DNA of 64,000 nucleotides from Saprospiraceae bacterium (lineage in GTDB: Bacteria; Bacteroidota; Bacteroidia; Chitinophagales; Saprospiraceae), in the NCBI GenBank assembly GCA_027488135.1, contig JAIYCH010000108.1, positions 1 to 64,000 on the forward strand, written 5' to 3'. The position numbers were made by a program, and so were the translations under genes. Shown one piece after another: positions 8,760-16,835 of this stretch. Every line of letters begins with the position of its first letter. Position 1 is the first letter of the stretch. The notes beneath the pieces are model-generated. The model ran no database searches. It had not been told where the DNA came from and worked only from the letters and a program-made list of their open reading frames with translations.

Positions 8760-9968
8760 ATGATAATTTCGAAAACGCCTAATTTTAAGGTTAACGGAAT
8801 CGTTTTAATATTATTAATATTTTCATTAACCATATTATCAGCGCAGCAGAAATCTGAAAAGATTGCTTCCTCCGCACAAGATTGGAATTCCCTGTTCCAA
8901 AGAAAAAAAGGATGGTTTGGTGGAGACGGTATCTTTGCCATTCCTATGGATGGGAAAGAATATATTCAGGCAAATGATTCCACAGAAACCCTGTTTATTT
9001 TCAGCGACTCCGTTATTGGAGAAATTGGCTCGGATGGAACGCTTAAAAAGAAGGAAGATTTCAATTTCGTAAACAATGTAGTGGCTGTCTTAAAGGGAAA
9101 AGAACCCATTGCAGAAAATTTTACATTTTATTATCCAACGGATAAATCAGGAAAAAACACTTCCGTTTTTAAACCAAACACGCCAAATACAAAGCCAGGT
9201 GAATATTACTGGTTGGGCGATGGATTTGTGAACGTGGACGAGGACAGCACCCTTTATATTTTTGCTTATCGAATTACTCATATTGATCCAATCACCTCTT
9301 TTTTCGACTTTGATCAGGTGGGCGTAACCTTATTGGCTATTCCTAAAAACACGCCGCTGCCCTTTGAAAAAGGAGTTAGGCAAATAGAAACACCGCTACA
9401 ATTTCCTTATGCACCAAATGTTGGGATGACGACCTTTGGAAGTGGCATCATTGTAAATACAAAAAGTGCTGGTGCGCCAAATCCTGATGGCTATATTTAT
9501 GTTTTGGGAACGGGAGGACTTGAAAAAGACCTACTCGTAGCTCGTGTAAAACCGGAGTATTTTGAAAATTTTGACCAATGGACCTATTGGGATGGGGCAA
9601 AATGGAATGCAGATAAAACGAAGGTCAGAGGAGTAACCAAAGGCGTTTCCAATGAACTAAGTATGAGTCCTGCCGATAATGGCAGATGGATATTGGTGCA
9701 TCAGCTATTTGGGATGACGCCTGAAGTGTCTATTCAGATGACAAAGTCAATCACAGGACCTTATTTTCCCACACGAAATGTATGGCATTGTCCAGAATTA
9801 GAGGAAGATTTAGACTATTATGCTTACAATGCAAAGGCATATCCTCATCTTTCAAAACCAGGTGAATTACTCATCAGCTATAATGTAAATTCCTTTGATT
9901 TTTTCAAAGATATATTAACGGATCCAACACATTGCCGGCCGAGGTTTATCACCATTAAGATACATTGA
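8760..9968 (+). CDS. Secreted DUF5005/DUF4185-like beta-propeller protein
   Basis: This is a 402-residue protein with an N-terminal hydrophobic signal segment ending near SAQQ (residue 30). The mature part has repeated features of five-bladed propeller glycosidase-like proteins. These include GWFGGDGIFAIPMDG, IFSDSVIGEIGSDG, a blade beginning YYWLGDGFV, and a late MSPADNGRWILVHQ followed by ITGPYFPTRNVWHCPE. Similar proteins annotated DUF5005 or DUF4185 occur in Bacteroidota sugar-use loci, where activity is unproven. It is divergent from the esterase and shares the operator region. It could be a glycoside hydrolase or a non-catalytic glycan-binding protein. Confidence 0.65.
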   Translation: MIISKTPNFKVNGIVLILLIFSLTILSAQQKSEKIASSAQDWNSLFQRKKGWFGGDGIFAIPMDGKEYIQANDSTETLFIFSDSVIGEIGSDGTLKKKEDFNFVNNVVAVLKGKEPIAENFTFYYPTDKSGKNTSVFKPNTPNTKPGEYYWLGDGFVNVDEDSTLYIFAYRITHIDPITSFFDFDQVGVTLLAIPKNTPLPFEKGVRQIETPLQFPYAPNVGMTTFGSGIIVNTKSAGAPNPDGYIYVLGTGGLEKDLLVARVKPEYFENFDQWTYWDGAKWNADKTKVRGVTKGVSNELSMSPADNGRWILVHQLFGMTPEVSIQMTKSITGPYFPTRNVWHCPELEEDLDYYAYNAKAYPHLSKPGELLISYNVNSFDFFKDILTDPTHCRPRFITIKIH

Positions 9969-9990
9969 TGCCCAATCGTTTTTGTTGAAT

Positions 9991-11031
9991 TCACGGATGT
10001 TTATAAGGCGTCTTTGTTACATCGAAATACTGGTTAATTTTATCGGAAATTTCAGCACTGCCTGGCAGGAGATTTTGATACTCTGTGGGTAAAATGGCAG
10101 AGGTATTGTAGGTAGCTACTCCAATTGGCATTGTACTTGTTTTTAATGAGTATTCGACAATAGTTCTGTCTTTGCTTTTGCAAATAATAATCCCGATGGC
10201 TTCATTTTCGTGGGGTAATTTTACTTTATCGTTCAAAATAGAGAGATAAAACTCCATTTTGCCTTTATATTCCGGTAAAAAATCGCCAATTTTTAATTCG
10301 ATGGCTATGAGACATTGCAATTGACGGTGGTACAAAAGTAAATCAATAAAATATTCTTTGTCGCTTACGGTTACTTTGTATTGATTTCCTACAAAAGTAT
10401 AGAATTGTCCAAGCTCTACAAGAAAAGCGCGAATGTTTTTAATAAGCGCTTGCTCCAATTCACTTTCAGAATGTTCATCGGCAAGGTTCAAGAAATCAAA
10501 GGTATATTCATCTTTTACAGCTAAATGAGCTTGATTTTTAATCTTTTCCGATAAGGTTTCTTCAAAATTAGTTTGATTGAGTAAATACCGTTCAAACGTT
10601 TTATTTTCAATTTGATGAATTAAAACATTTTTTGTCCAGCCAAATTTTTTGGTTGAAAGAATATAAAATTGGCGTTCCTGGTTGTTTTTACATTTGTTTA
10701 AAATAACAATATGTTTTGTCCAGCTAATTTCTCCAACCAGTGGTTGGAGAAATTCAACATCTTGATATTCAGAATAAAACTGCGCCATCAACCATAAATT
10801 GGTAGTAGAAAATCCACTTATACCTGGGAATTCATTTTGTAGCTCTTTTGATAATTTAGGCACAATGGCTTTGCCCCAGTTTTCTCCTTGTTTTTCAGCA
10901 ATGGATTTTCCAATTTCCCAATATAAATGAATGAGTTGCGTATTTACAACTTTTAATGCTTCGTACTGAGCTTGCCTCACTTTTTGCTTTATATCAGCAA
11001 TAAAATGATATTGTAAAATCTCTATATTCAT
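9991..11031 (-). CDS. DUF1016/YhcG-family PD-(D/E)XK nuclease domain protein
   Basis: This 346-residue protein matches the DUF1016 family. An N-terminal helical domain (YEALKVVNTQLIHLYWEIG) is followed by ELQNEFPGISGFSTTNLW, and a C-terminal PD-(D/E)XK nuclease fold contains YFIDLLLYHRQLQCLIAIEL followed by K. The catalytic pattern D...ELK is intact. Such proteins are often near restriction systems or scattered alone in accessory DNA; their target is not established. It stands alone here, convergent with the propeller gene, and splits the two sugar gene sets. No partner methylase is visible. Confidence 0.88.
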   Translation of the reverse strand: MNIEILQYHFIADIKQKVRQAQYEALKVVNTQLIHLYWEIGKSIAEKQGENWGKAIVPKLSKELQNEFPGISGFSTTNLWLMAQFYSEYQDVEFLQPLVGEISWTKHIVILNKCKNNQERQFYILSTKKFGWTKNVLIHQIENKTFERYLLNQTNFEETLSEKIKNQAHLAVKDEYTFDFLNLADEHSESELEQALIKNIRAFLVELGQFYTFVGNQYKVTVSDKEYFIDLLLYHRQLQCLIAIELKIGDFLPEYKGKMEFYLSILNDKVKLPHENEAIGIIICKSKDRTIVEYSLKTSTMPIGVATYNTSAILPTEYQNLLPGSAEISDKINQYFDVTKTPYKHP

Positions 11032-11138
11032 AATATTAAAGGACTGTGAAATGATTGAAGCATGTTTCTCTACTTTGCCTTTTCGAATATTGCTTTCAGC
11101 GCAGTCCTTGAAGTTAAACTATTTAATTGCCGTTTACC

Positions 11139-11990
11139 CTACTTATAGGAAATTAGTTTTTTATAAGGAATTTTCGTGATATGCCAACGTCCAAGATTGG
11201 TGGCGAATAAATCTGCTCTACCCTCACCTCCAAAGGCAATATTCGTTGGATTTGTCAGGGTATGCGCCTCCCAGTCGTTAATGAGGAGGGTAACTTCCTG
11301 CTGGGGTGAGATTTTATAAATGGCATTGGGCGTATAACAAGAAACCAGTAAATTTCCATCCTCATCGAAGGCTAATCCATCAGGTACCGTTTGAGGAAGA
11401 GTGGCAAATACCGATCTAATCCCAGGATTACCATCGCTTTGTATATCTATTTTTTCAATGCCTGGCAGGAAAGAACAAACGACAAACAGGGCATCTCCTT
11501 TGGGCGAAAGAGCCATTCCATTGGCAAAATTAAAGGGACCATTATGCCAGATAATTCCCTCTCCCTCCTTATTAAACTTTTGAATAGTTCCATTAATTTG
11601 CCGAAATGCTCCACTTTCCGAAACATACAAATTACCCTGATTGTCAAATACCGGATAATTTGGAATGGAAAATGAAGCACCAGGAGCACCCTTTGTAAAT
11701 ACAGAAAGGTTCTTAGTTTCGATGTCAAGTTTCCAGACACATTTGTTTTTGAGATCACAAATGGCTAACCAATCGTAAGAAGGGTGAAAAGCAAGACCCA
11801 GATTAAATCCACCCGTTTCTGCAAAAAGGGTAACCTTCCCAGCCTGATCTATTTGGTATATTTGCCCCGCTTCCCCACCAGCCCAAAGACTGCCATCCTT
11901 ATGAAAAGCTAAGCCTTCGGGATGATCCAGTCCATCAGCAAAAATGGCACAGTCACTTACTTGAATTTCCATCATTTTAATATTTATCAT
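11139..11990 (-). CDS. SMP-30/gluconolactonase-family protein
   Basis: This is a 283-residue six-bladed propeller of the SMP-30/gluconolactonase/LRE family. Visible motifs include DGLDHPEGLAFHKDGSLW, a central FANGMALSPKGDALFV and PDGLAFDEDGNLLVSCY, with the acidic and asparagine positions expected for the metal site. It has no signal peptide, so it is cytoplasmic. The likely reaction is hydrolysis of an aldono-lactone. Its start overlaps the end of the upstream mutarotase-like gene by 14 bp; in-frame ATGs at codons 6 and 7 would remove the overlap. Its place after a mutarotase and UxuA suggests an oxidative sugar route. Confidence 0.85.
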   Translation of the reverse strand: MINIKMMEIQVSDCAIFADGLDHPEGLAFHKDGSLWAGGEAGQIYQIDQAGKVTLFAETGGFNLGLAFHPSYDWLAICDLKNKCVWKLDIETKNLSVFTKGAPGASFSIPNYPVFDNQGNLYVSESGAFRQINGTIQKFNKEGEGIIWHNGPFNFANGMALSPKGDALFVVCSFLPGIEKIDIQSDGNPGIRSVFATLPQTVPDGLAFDEDGNLLVSCYTPNAIYKISPQQEVTLLINDWEAHTLTNPTNIAFGGEGRADLFATNLGRWHITKIPYKKLISYK

Positions 11991-13020
11991 TTAACAAAAT
12001 GGTCGCTTTTAAGCTGGTTTTTCGACTTTCCTGAGGCTCAAGTGAGGGCCATAATCCCATTTCAATATCCTTTTCCGGATTAGCTGACCATTTATTTGTC
12101 CACGGCTCTAATGCAATCGAATAGGCTTTGCCCCACCATGGGGCGTCCAAAATGCCATATCTTTCTTGCCAGAACCAGATATAGGGAAAATTCTCTCTTT
12201 CCCAATCTAATCTAAACGTAATTTTTTTATCGGCATCGGATAGGGTATAGAAAGCATTTTCTTCAAAATCAGAAAGATATGCCAGCTCAGAATAAGGAAA
12301 ATCACCTGCCTTTGGTACAATCTGAGCGTTCGTTTGTTGATTATTTACATCCATCACCATAGGCCAGTCATAGGTTTCACCGCTTTTAAAACGTCTTTTA
12401 GCAGGCATTGCCGGTTCTGCTTCGAAAGACTTGGCATTGGTAGAAACAATAGCTCCATGGGTTAAAAAAGGGAGACCAAAGGCAATATGATGTCCCCACA
12501 TGTACGAAACCGTTGTAGAAGCCTCATTTGTCAGTACCTCCTCAACAAACAAAGTAGGTTCATCAAACTTTATAGTCAATATTTTTTCCACGTATAGTGG
12601 AATTCGTAGCGGCCTGTACCAACATTTGACAGAAACTTCCTCCTTTGTATTTTTCAAAATTGAATATTGCCAGCTATTCAGCCAAACTTCACCATGTTGC
12701 CCCAAAGAAGCTCCCCTATAATTTAAAGGTTGACTATTGGGCAAAATTTCTTGCCAGCCACCATAATAATAATCTTCAAACTGATTCAAGGTATCTCTGC
12801 GCTGCGAAATATATTCTCTCGGATTGTAAATTGGTTTATCCAGTTTAAGCAATAAATTGATATTTTCCTTTTTATGGGTAAATTCGAAAATATCACTTCC
12901 GCGCCCCATTAATATACCAATCTTAATCCATTTATTTTCTAAAAATACGACCGGCATATTATTTAAAGACCATTCATTTTGCAACGAACAACCCTCCATT
13001 TCGTGAAAAGAGTTTATCAT
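11977..13020 (-). CDS. Galactose-mutarotase-like (aldose 1-epimerase superfamily) protein
   Basis: This 347-residue protein has features of the galactose-mutarotase fold. It has a GRGSDIFEF segment near residue 40, GGWQEILPNSQ with GQHGEVWL near residue 100, a histidine pair in MWGHHIAFGLPF near residue 175, and a late ALEPWTNKW that could carry the catalytic acid. It resembles DUF4432-type aldose epimerase relatives. It would interconvert sugar anomers or bind a sugar. It begins 3 bases after UxuA and overlaps the lactonase gene, so the three form an operon. The exact subfamily is uncertain. Confidence 0.65.
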   Translation of the reverse strand: MINSFHEMEGCSLQNEWSLNNMPVVFLENKWIKIGILMGRGSDIFEFTHKKENINLLLKLDKPIYNPREYISQRRDTLNQFEDYYYGGWQEILPNSQPLNYRGASLGQHGEVWLNSWQYSILKNTKEEVSVKCWYRPLRIPLYVEKILTIKFDEPTLFVEEVLTNEASTTVSYMWGHHIAFGLPFLTHGAIVSTNAKSFEAEPAMPAKRRFKSGETYDWPMVMDVNNQQTNAQIVPKAGDFPYSELAYLSDFEENAFYTLSDADKKITFRLDWERENFPYIWFWQERYGILDAPWWGKAYSIALEPWTNKWSANPEKDIEMGLWPSLEPQESRKTSLKATILLNDKY

Positions 13021-13023
13021 AAC

Positions 13024-14091
13024 TTATTTGTTATTAATGGATTGCATTACGCCTTTCATATAACCCAAAGCAAAAGCCATACCTGCATGCCACGGGGCGC
13101 CACAAGTCATTTCAGGCGTATGATCTGGAATCAGGACACCATCATAATCATGTTTTTTCAATATTTTCATTACCCGCACCATATCTAAATCACCTTCATC
13201 GACAAAAACCTCCTGATAAAGAGGCACTTTGCCCTTTACGTTTCGAAAATGGATATACCCTATTCTATTTAGCGGCAAATATTTTTCCAAAAAATCATAT
13301 ACATTTCCCTCCGTCATTTCTTGTAAAGTACCGAGGCAAAGTTCAAAGCCATTGCTTGGGCTACTGGAAATTTCCAATAGTTTTTCATATTTTGGAATAC
13401 TGGTAAAAAGTCGCCCTGTATTTCTAAGACTTTCCATAGGAGGATCATCGGGATGGGCGACCAGTTTAACGCCATTTTCCTCTGCAACAGGCAACATGGT
13501 GGTTAAAAAATCGGATAAACGATCCCACATTTCGAGATATGAAACAGGAGGAAGTGAGCCTGAAAGCTGGTCATCATAGCGCATATTCCAGACCATTCCG
13601 TTAGGAATCGGAGAATGAATATCGATTTTATCCCCATCGAACCGAACGGAAGGCGCATTACCCCTACCCTCTGTAACACTCGACCAGCCCCAGACGCCAG
13701 CGAGACTAAAATAATAGCCCATAATAGGAATTCCTGCTTTTCCAACATCCTGGATAGTGCGTTTCATTTGCTCCATCTGCTTTGCTTTTAATGGGCCATC
13801 GAGCAGAATATCAAACCAATGAGCAGGATCAAAATTTTCGATGGCCTCCAGTTTCAATCCATGACTTTCAATTTTTTTTCGGAGCGAAATAAGATCATCG
13901 AGTTGCCAGGGCTTGTCCTTGTTGGGCGTTTTACCCCATCCATCGAGATAATTACGTGTCAAAGTAGGGTTATCTCCCCCCTTTACATAATCAATCAATT
14001 GGGCAACTATATGGGTAGCACCCGCCTGCTTAGCGAAATTAAAATTATTGTCGTTAAGTAAACTTTTATATAAACCGAGGCCAAGTTTCAT
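13024..14091 (-). CDS. uxuA: Mannonate dehydratase (UxuA)
   Basis: This is a 355-residue protein of the UxuA TIM-barrel family, which dehydrates D-mannonate to 2-keto-3-deoxy-D-gluconate. Diagnostic segments are AGVWGWSSVTEGRG, KLVAHPDDPP, the metal cysteine in FELCLGTLQEM, YIHFRNVKG, and the terminal LIPDHTPEM. These carry the metal-binding histidine, cysteine, histidine and aspartate residues. It heads a three-gene operon with the mutarotase-like and lactonase genes and is divergent from an SDR dehydrogenase. No UxaC or KDG kinase/aldolase is in the window. Confidence 0.95.
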   Translation of the reverse strand: MKLGLGLYKSLLNDNNFNFAKQAGATHIVAQLIDYVKGGDNPTLTRNYLDGWGKTPNKDKPWQLDDLISLRKKIESHGLKLEAIENFDPAHWFDILLDGPLKAKQMEQMKRTIQDVGKAGIPIMGYYFSLAGVWGWSSVTEGRGNAPSVRFDGDKIDIHSPIPNGMVWNMRYDDQLSGSLPPVSYLEMWDRLSDFLTTMLPVAEENGVKLVAHPDDPPMESLRNTGRLFTSIPKYEKLLEISSSPSNGFELCLGTLQEMTEGNVYDFLEKYLPLNRIGYIHFRNVKGKVPLYQEVFVDEGDLDMVRVMKILKKHDYDGVLIPDHTPEMTCGAPWHAGMAFALGYMKGVMQSINNK

Positions 14092-14191
14092 TTTAAAATA
14101 TTAGGTGTTTCAAAAAGCGACATCAAGATACTTTAAAATGAGGTTTTTTTCATCTGCAATGATTAAATTTGAGAAAATGAAAAGGCAAAAA

Positions 14192-14959
14192 ATGAAAAGA
14201 TTTGAAAATCAAGTCATTGTAATAACAGGTGGAAGTAAGGGCATTGGCTGGGCGGCCGCAGAGCAATTTTTAGCTGAAGGTGGAAAAGTAAGTATTTGGG
14301 ATATACACGCACCTGAAGATGAAGAACTCGCACGATATTCGAATCGTTTACTCTGGGTAAAATGCGATGTTTCAAAAGAAAAAGATATCCAGCATGCTGT
14401 TGAAACGACCGAAAAACAATGGGGAAATATTCAGATTTTAGTATGTAGTGCAGGCATACAGCGGTATTCCACGGTCACAGAGACCAGTGAAGAAGAGTGG
14501 GATTTTGTGATGGGTATAAATCTAAAAGGCTCCTTTTTAGCAGCCAAGCATTGTATTCCCTCCATGCAGAGGCATGGAAATGGGGTAGTTATATTGATTT
14601 CAAGTGTTCAGGCATTTTATTCTCAAGATAAGGTGGCACCTTATGTTGCCTCGAAATCGGGACAAATTGGGCTCATGCGCAGTATTGCCGTTGACTATGC
14701 GCCCAACATAAGGTGCGTTGCCGTTTGTCCGGGTACTATCAATACACCTATGCTTCGAGACGCTATAAATCTTTCGCCCGATCCTGCCATTGTTCTTAAA
14801 GAATGTGAAGACATGCATTTAGTTCAGCGTATAGGAGAAGCGGAAGAAGTTTCGAAACTCATTTGCTTTTTAGCCAGTTCTGAAGCCTCCTTCATTACTG
14901 GACAATATTTTAGAATTGACGGCGGCTTAGGGGTGATGATAGCAGGATCGAAAAAATAA
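14192..14959 (+). CDS. SDR-family oxidoreductase, likely sugar 1-dehydrogenase or fructuronate reductase
   Basis: The preferred start, MKRFENQVIVITGG, gives a classical 255-residue SDR; earlier in-frame ATGs would only add a basic tail. The nucleotide-binding motif is TGGSKGIG, NAG is replaced by CSAGI, and the catalytic set is the serine in ISSVQAF with YVASK. The C-terminus ASFITGQYFRIDGG is typical of classical SDRs. It is divergent from uxuA across about 100 bp. Two roles fit: oxidation of an aldose to a lactone for the SMP-30 protein, or reduction of fructuronate to mannonate (UxuB-like). I favour the first because a lactonase and mutarotase are adjacent. Confidence 0.85.
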   Translation: MKRFENQVIVITGGSKGIGWAAAEQFLAEGGKVSIWDIHAPEDEELARYSNRLLWVKCDVSKEKDIQHAVETTEKQWGNIQILVCSAGIQRYSTVTETSEEEWDFVMGINLKGSFLAAKHCIPSMQRHGNGVVILISSVQAFYSQDKVAPYVASKSGQIGLMRSIAVDYAPNIRCVAVCPGTINTPMLRDAINLSPDPAIVLKECEDMHLVQRIGEAEEVSKLICFLASSEASFITGQYFRIDGGLGVMIAGSKK

Positions 14960-15166
14960 GGTGAAATGAAAATGCACAAGAAATTTGAGCTTCACGAGAA
15001 GCTAAAAAAAATTATTCCAATTGGGATATGTCATTTTTCAGGGTTTGGTTGTCGATGGGGCAGTATATCAAACCATAAGACAAAGGGAATAAAGTGAGTG
15101 ATTTAGTTCCAGTTACACCCAAGGATATTCTTGAAAGCTTATTATTAGCTGGTCCGTCTAAACCAA

Positions 15167-16477
15167 TTAAATATCATCTAGGGAAAATCCTTTATAAAGG
15201 ATTTTATACCCTTCGAAATGACTCATCAAACAGGAGGATTTTTCTTCTAACTCTTTCAAATTGATATTATTTTTATTTCGTTTAACTTCAGCAAATAAAA
15301 CTATTTTATTAAGTTCATTAATAGCTACGATATCTATTTCATTCTGATTTTTCCCATCCCAATACGGACCGATGATATTGTATTTTTTTTCCGCTTTTAA
15401 CCTTTCAGTGAAATATTTTTCTAATATTTTGCCACTATAAGTGGTATAATCCCTTGAAATAATTTCTTTTAAATAATCTAAATTACCCATTTCGACAGCA
15501 CTCCTGTATTTGTAAATAAAACGGAACCAAAAATTTAAAAAATTATCCACTATAGCATATTTTAATTTCCTGCTATTAGGTTTTGAAAAAATGGGTCTTA
15601 CTTTTTTTATCAAGCCAAAATCCTTTTCCAGGCGGTCCAAAAATCCACCTGTTTGAATTTCCATAATAGATTCAATCTCTACCCTTGCTGTTTTCCCTGA
15701 AGCAATCAGCGACAAAATAGAAAAATAGTTTCCATATTCTTTACCAAATTCTTCAATCAAGACATGCTTTCCCTCATCTAAAAAAAGAGAATTTTCACTT
15801 AATATTAAATGCAGCATATCCGGCAATGAGAACGCCCTGGCCTGAACAAAAAGTTCTACATATTTTGCAACGCCACCTGTAAATAAATAAAAGGCCAACA
15901 AATCTTCTGAAGTAAATTGGGTAGAATAGTCGTTTAAAATAGTTTTGAGCGTTGGCAAATCAAATCCTTTCAAATGGATTCTATGGGTTGCTCTTCCAAA
16001 CAGAGGCTCCTTTGCATTTTCAAAAATTTTTGCCATCAATGAATAGACGGAACCACATAAAATTAAATTGAGCTTACTGTCTTGTTTATTACTATCCCAA
16101 ATATTTTGCAAATCAGAAAAAACAGCAGGATTTACCGAATAAAATTCCTGAAATTCATCTATGAACAAAGTAAAATGTCGATTTTTGGAAAGTTCCATGA
16201 TAAATCCAAATAATTCTTTGAAGGTTTTCATTTCTCCAAATAATGGCATTTGTAATCTATCCTTCACTTGTTCAGTAAATTCTTCACATAATAATACTTC
16301 ACTTTTTTTAGCAATAAAAAAATAAAGCATATCCTGCTTTTCTGTCGCTTTAATTATCAGACTGGTTTTCCCAATACGCCTTCTACCCACCACGAAAGTC
16401 ATTTGGGCAGTATCTACTGACCTATTTTCAATGCGGTCTAATAAGGCTAATTCAGATTCCCTGTTATAAAATTTCAT
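15167..16477 (-). CDS. AAA+ ATPase with C-terminal DUF234-type nuclease-like domain
   Basis: This 436-residue protein belongs to the archaeal-type ATPase/DUF234 group. Walker A is VGRRRIGKTSLI (residues 29-40), Walker B FTLFIDEFQEF, and a sensor-like CGSVYSLM follows. The C-terminus holds NEIDIVAINELNKIVLFAEV followed by K, matching the acidic and E-x-K positions of PD-(D/E)XK nucleases. Function is unknown for the family. It is the first of four such ATPases in 6 kb and is transcribed away from the rest. A 10-bp inverted repeat directly abuts its start codon. Confidence 0.88.
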   Translation of the reverse strand: MKFYNRESELALLDRIENRSVDTAQMTFVVGRRRIGKTSLIIKATEKQDMLYFFIAKKSEVLLCEEFTEQVKDRLQMPLFGEMKTFKELFGFIMELSKNRHFTLFIDEFQEFYSVNPAVFSDLQNIWDSNKQDSKLNLILCGSVYSLMAKIFENAKEPLFGRATHRIHLKGFDLPTLKTILNDYSTQFTSEDLLAFYLFTGGVAKYVELFVQARAFSLPDMLHLILSENSLFLDEGKHVLIEEFGKEYGNYFSILSLIASGKTARVEIESIMEIQTGGFLDRLEKDFGLIKKVRPIFSKPNSRKLKYAIVDNFLNFWFRFIYKYRSAVEMGNLDYLKEIISRDYTTYSGKILEKYFTERLKAEKKYNIIGPYWDGKNQNEIDIVAINELNKIVLFAEVKRNKNNINLKELEEKSSCLMSHFEGYKILYKGFSLDDI

Positions 16478-16478
16478 A

Positions 16479-16519
16479 ATTATCGCAATTCAAATTACAG
16501 TAATGCCGGTTGCGATAAT
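16479..16519. promoter_or_regulatory. Inverted repeat abutting the DUF234 ATPase start
   Basis: Perfect 10-bp arms ATTATCGCAA (16479-16488) and TTGCGATAAT (16510-16519) are separated by 21 bases, so the half-sites are about three helical turns apart. The left arm begins two bases upstream of the start codon. This is the expected form of an operator for a dimeric regulator, possibly the gene's own product. Confidence 0.55.
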
Positions 16520-16590
16520 AAAAATACGATTTAAATAGGAAAGAATGGGAATAAAAGGAGATCACAGGCAATAATCACAGAATAAGTATC

Positions 16591-16636
16591 ATTTATGTGT
16601 AAAAAATCACGTTTTGGACACTTATTTATGTATAAA
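16591..16636 (+). repeat. 33-bp-spaced direct repeat at an ATPase stub
   Basis: Two copies of ATTTATGTrTAAA (16591-16603 and 16624-16636) are exactly 33 bases apart; the second overlaps the ATG of the ATPase stub at 16628. The same 33-bp spacing recurs before the intact ATPase of the same subfamily at 16836, with a different sequence. Confidence 0.5.
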
Positions 16637-16690
16637 GCACTTCAGCATCAACTTATAGAATGGGAAAATAAACCCAACAGACTGCTATGA
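16628..16690 (+). pseudogene. N-terminal stub of a DUF4143-type AAA ATPase
   Basis: A 20-codon reading frame, MYKALQHQLIEWENKPNRLL, then stops. It matches the usual opening of this ATPase subfamily, where a short helical lead with EW and KxxR precedes the Walker A segment (compare YLYEWKISPVRKPLILRGAR in the intact gene 150 bases downstream). The frame ends exactly where the Walker A strand should begin. I read it as the remnant of a fifth ATPase whose body was lost. Translation of the short peptide cannot be excluded. Confidence 0.5.
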
Positions 16691-16763
16691 TACTCCCCAA
16701 AAATAGGACACCAGTTAAGACAATAAATAATACCTTTTAAAAAAAGAACCGTTCCATTTTGCC

Positions 16764-16817
16764 ATTTGGGCTTATTCTGTTACAAGATGAATAAATATTT
16801 GCCCTTATTATGTTACA
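16764..16817 (+). repeat. 33-bp-spaced direct repeat upstream of a DUF4143 ATPase
   Basis: Two 21-base copies, ATTTGGGCTTATTCTGTTAC(A) at 16764-16784 and ATTTGCCCTTATTATGTTAC(A) at 16797-16817, match at 18 of 21 positions and are offset by 33 bases. The second ends 18 bases before the ATG at 16836. The regular offset puts both copies on the same helix face, as in a promoter with repeated regulator sites. Confidence 0.6.
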
Positions 16818-16835
16818 TTTGATAAAAGTACCATC

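Noticed and set aside
8744-8941. 65-codon minus-strand frame opposite the propeller gene start
   Set aside because: Complete overlap with the signal-peptide-bearing plus-strand gene and no recognisable features.
11039-11109. 8-bp inverted repeat AAGGACTG/CAGTCCTT
   Set aside because: Arms are 55 bases apart in AT-rich intergenic DNA, with no flanking duplication; too weak for a mobile element or operator.
11447-11758. 103-codon open frame on the same strand as the lactonase
   Set aside because: It lies wholly inside the SMP-30 gene in another frame and shows no family features.
14089-14140. CATTTTAAA/TTTAAAATG inverted repeat between uxuA and the SDR gene
   Set aside because: Very AT-rich arms separated by 34 bases; could be chance.
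14966-15097. Small 43-codon frame after the SDR gene (MKMHKKFELHEKLKK...)
   Set aside because: No family recognised and no continuing frame with clear homology; it may be gene debris but I cannot support a call.
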